Assembly: GCA_028868335.1 (NCBI GenBank)
Contig: JAGWUU010000188.1
Location: forward strand, 1 to 6,261
Length of the DNA: 6,261 nt
Direction of reading: 5' to 3'
Source of the DNA: Sphingomonadales bacterium
GTDB taxonomy: Bacteria; Pseudomonadota; Alphaproteobacteria; Sphingomonadales; Sphingomonadaceae
In this document: positions 5,343 through 6,261 of the stretch, piece by piece
Layout: the number at the start of each line of letters is the position of its first letter
Numbering within the stretch: the first letter of the stretch is position 1
Made by a program: the position numbers and the translations under genes
The notes under the pieces: model-generated
The model's input: the letters and a program-made list of their open reading frames with translations, nothing else
Databases searched by the model: none
Told to the model about the DNA's origin: nothing

Positions 5343-6261
5343 ATGCGGAACCTATTCCCCCTGTTGCGTGACAAGGCCGTACGCACCCTGCGCGAGGCGC
5401 AATTCGCCCGCGTCGCGCGCGGCGTGCGGCAGACCCCGCCGGTCCGCGCGACAGACGATGGCGTGATCCTGTTCTCGATGATCGGCACCCGCGTTGTCGA
5501 TGCCTATCTGCTGGCCGCGAAATCGCTTCATGCCCGGCTTGGCCGGGGCCGCTTCGTCGTGCTTGACGACGGCACCCTGACGGCAGCCGACCGTAACACG
5601 CTGGCCCATCATCTCGATAACCCGGAAATCCGCCCGATCGCCGATGTCGCGGTTGGGGATTGCCCGCGCGGCGGCTGCTGGGAGCGGTTGCTGACCCTGC
5701 TCGAACTGCGCCGCGATTCCTATGTCATCCAGCTCGATTCCGATACCGTCACGCTCGGCCCGCTCGACGAGATCGCCGCAGCGATCGACGCCGGGCGCAA
5801 CTTCACGCTGAAGGGCGATGCCACGTCGCGCTGGGGGCCGGTCGCCGACATCGCAATCCCACTCGACAGTCTGCCGGACGGTGCCCACGTCCAGGCGCGG
5901 ATCGAGGCGGTGATGCACCGGATCGATGCGGGCCTGCCGCAACCCGGCCACTATGTGCGCGGCTGTGCCGGTTTCGCCGGCTTCGCCCCCGGCGGTCTTT
6001 CGCGCGATGTTGCCGATGCCTTCAGCCGCGAGGCGAGTGCGCTGCTGGGCGGCGCGAGCTGGTCGCAGTGGGGCAGCGAACAGGTCATGTCGAACGTGAT
6101 CGTCTCGAACGAAGGCGAGCCGCTTTTGCTGCCATACGACCACTATATGAACTACTGGCGCGAGCCGAATCTGGGCCGGGCGTCGCTGGTCCATTTCCTG
6201 GGGACCTGCCGCTACGATCGCGGCATGTACGTCAGCGCGGCGCGTCAGGCGATTGCCGCGC
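5343..6261 (+). CDS. Putative GT-A-type glycosyltransferase (3' partial)
   Basis: An open frame runs from ATG 5343 to the window edge without a stop, 306 residues. I read it as a cytoplasmic or membrane-associated sugar transferase: VILFSMIG (41-48) resembles the first strand of a nucleotide-sugar fold, YVIQLDSDTVTLGPLDEI (127-144) carries a DSD motif like the metal-binding DxD of GT-A enzymes, WGSEQVMSNVIVS (243-255) resembles the acceptor-side motif of GT8 enzymes, and LVHFLGTCRYDRGMY (282-296) resembles their C-terminal HFxG. The exact family is uncertain, and donor and acceptor are unknown. No signal peptide or membrane span is visible. A GGACGGG stretch lies just before ATG 5343; an in-frame ATG at 5325 has no ribosome site. 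The HFxG motif is normally near the C-terminus, so little is probably missing. It diverges from the protease gene. Confidence 0.75.
   Translation, partial: MRNLFPLLRDKAVRTLREAQFARVARGVRQTPPVRATDDGVILFSMIGTRVVDAYLLAAKSLHARLGRGRFVVLDDGTLTAADRNTLAHHLDNPEIRPIADVAVGDCPRGGCWERLLTLLELRRDSYVIQLDSDTVTLGPLDEIAAAIDAGRNFTLKGDATSRWGPVADIAIPLDSLPDGAHVQARIEAVMHRIDAGLPQPGHYVRGCAGFAGFAPGGLSRDVADAFSREASALLGGASWSQWGSEQVMSNVIVSNEGEPLLLPYDHYMNYWREPNLGRASLVHFLGTCRYDRGMYVSAARQAIAA

Noticed and set aside
5352..6194. 280-codon minus-strand frame opposite the glycosyltransferase
   Set aside because: The product has no recognisable motif and low-complexity Arg/Gln/Ala composition. The plus-strand frame has a start, plausible enzyme motifs and no stop over 306 codons.
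1..6261. Mobile elements, CRISPR arrays, tRNA or rRNA genes
   Set aside because: I saw no transposase or integrase motif, no regularly spaced direct repeats and no tRNA-like cloverleaf or rRNA sequence in the non-coding gaps.

Overview
The window is GC-rich bacterial DNA with densely packed genes. It most likely comes from a sphingomonad alphaproteobacterium, of the Novosphingobium/Erythrobacter kind. The best evidence is the ABC transporter at 2346-4166: from memory it matches the crystallised Novosphingobium aromaticivorans Atm1 almost segment by segment, including its N-terminus. The other proteins fit this assignment, but no rRNA or other decisive marker is present.

Left part, plus strand. 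The window opens inside hslU, the unfoldase ATPase of the HslUV protease; the first roughly 75 codons, with Walker A, lie outside. After a 160-base gap comes a small, very acidic, alanine-rich protein of unknown function (1235-1471), ended by a strong GC-rich hairpin (1494-1524). A 64-residue DUF1737-type protein (1600-1794) and a GFA-family zinc protein with all seven zinc cysteines (1904-2320) follow.

Middle and right, mostly minus strand. The GFA gene runs tail to tail into the Atm1-type exporter gene, with 25 bases between the stop codons. Upstream of atm1 on the same strand, 67 bases away, lies a secreted or periplasmic retropepsin-like aspartic protease (4234-5190) with two DTG half-domains in one chain. 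A 152-base divergent intergenic region separates it from a plus-strand gene (5343 to the window edge) that reads as a GT-A-type, possibly GT8-like, glycosyltransferase. That gene is open at its 3' end.

Functionally this looks like ordinary chromosomal housekeeping and maintenance: protein quality control, export of glutathione or metal conjugates, a glutathione-type zinc protein and an envelope protease. The GFA protein and Atm1 both touch thiol chemistry by family, but they are convergent and need not be co-regulated. I found no mobile element, CRISPR array, tRNA or rRNA gene, and no clear sign of a new multi-gene system. The most open items are the small acidic protein after hslU, the two-domain protease and the possible leaderless starts.
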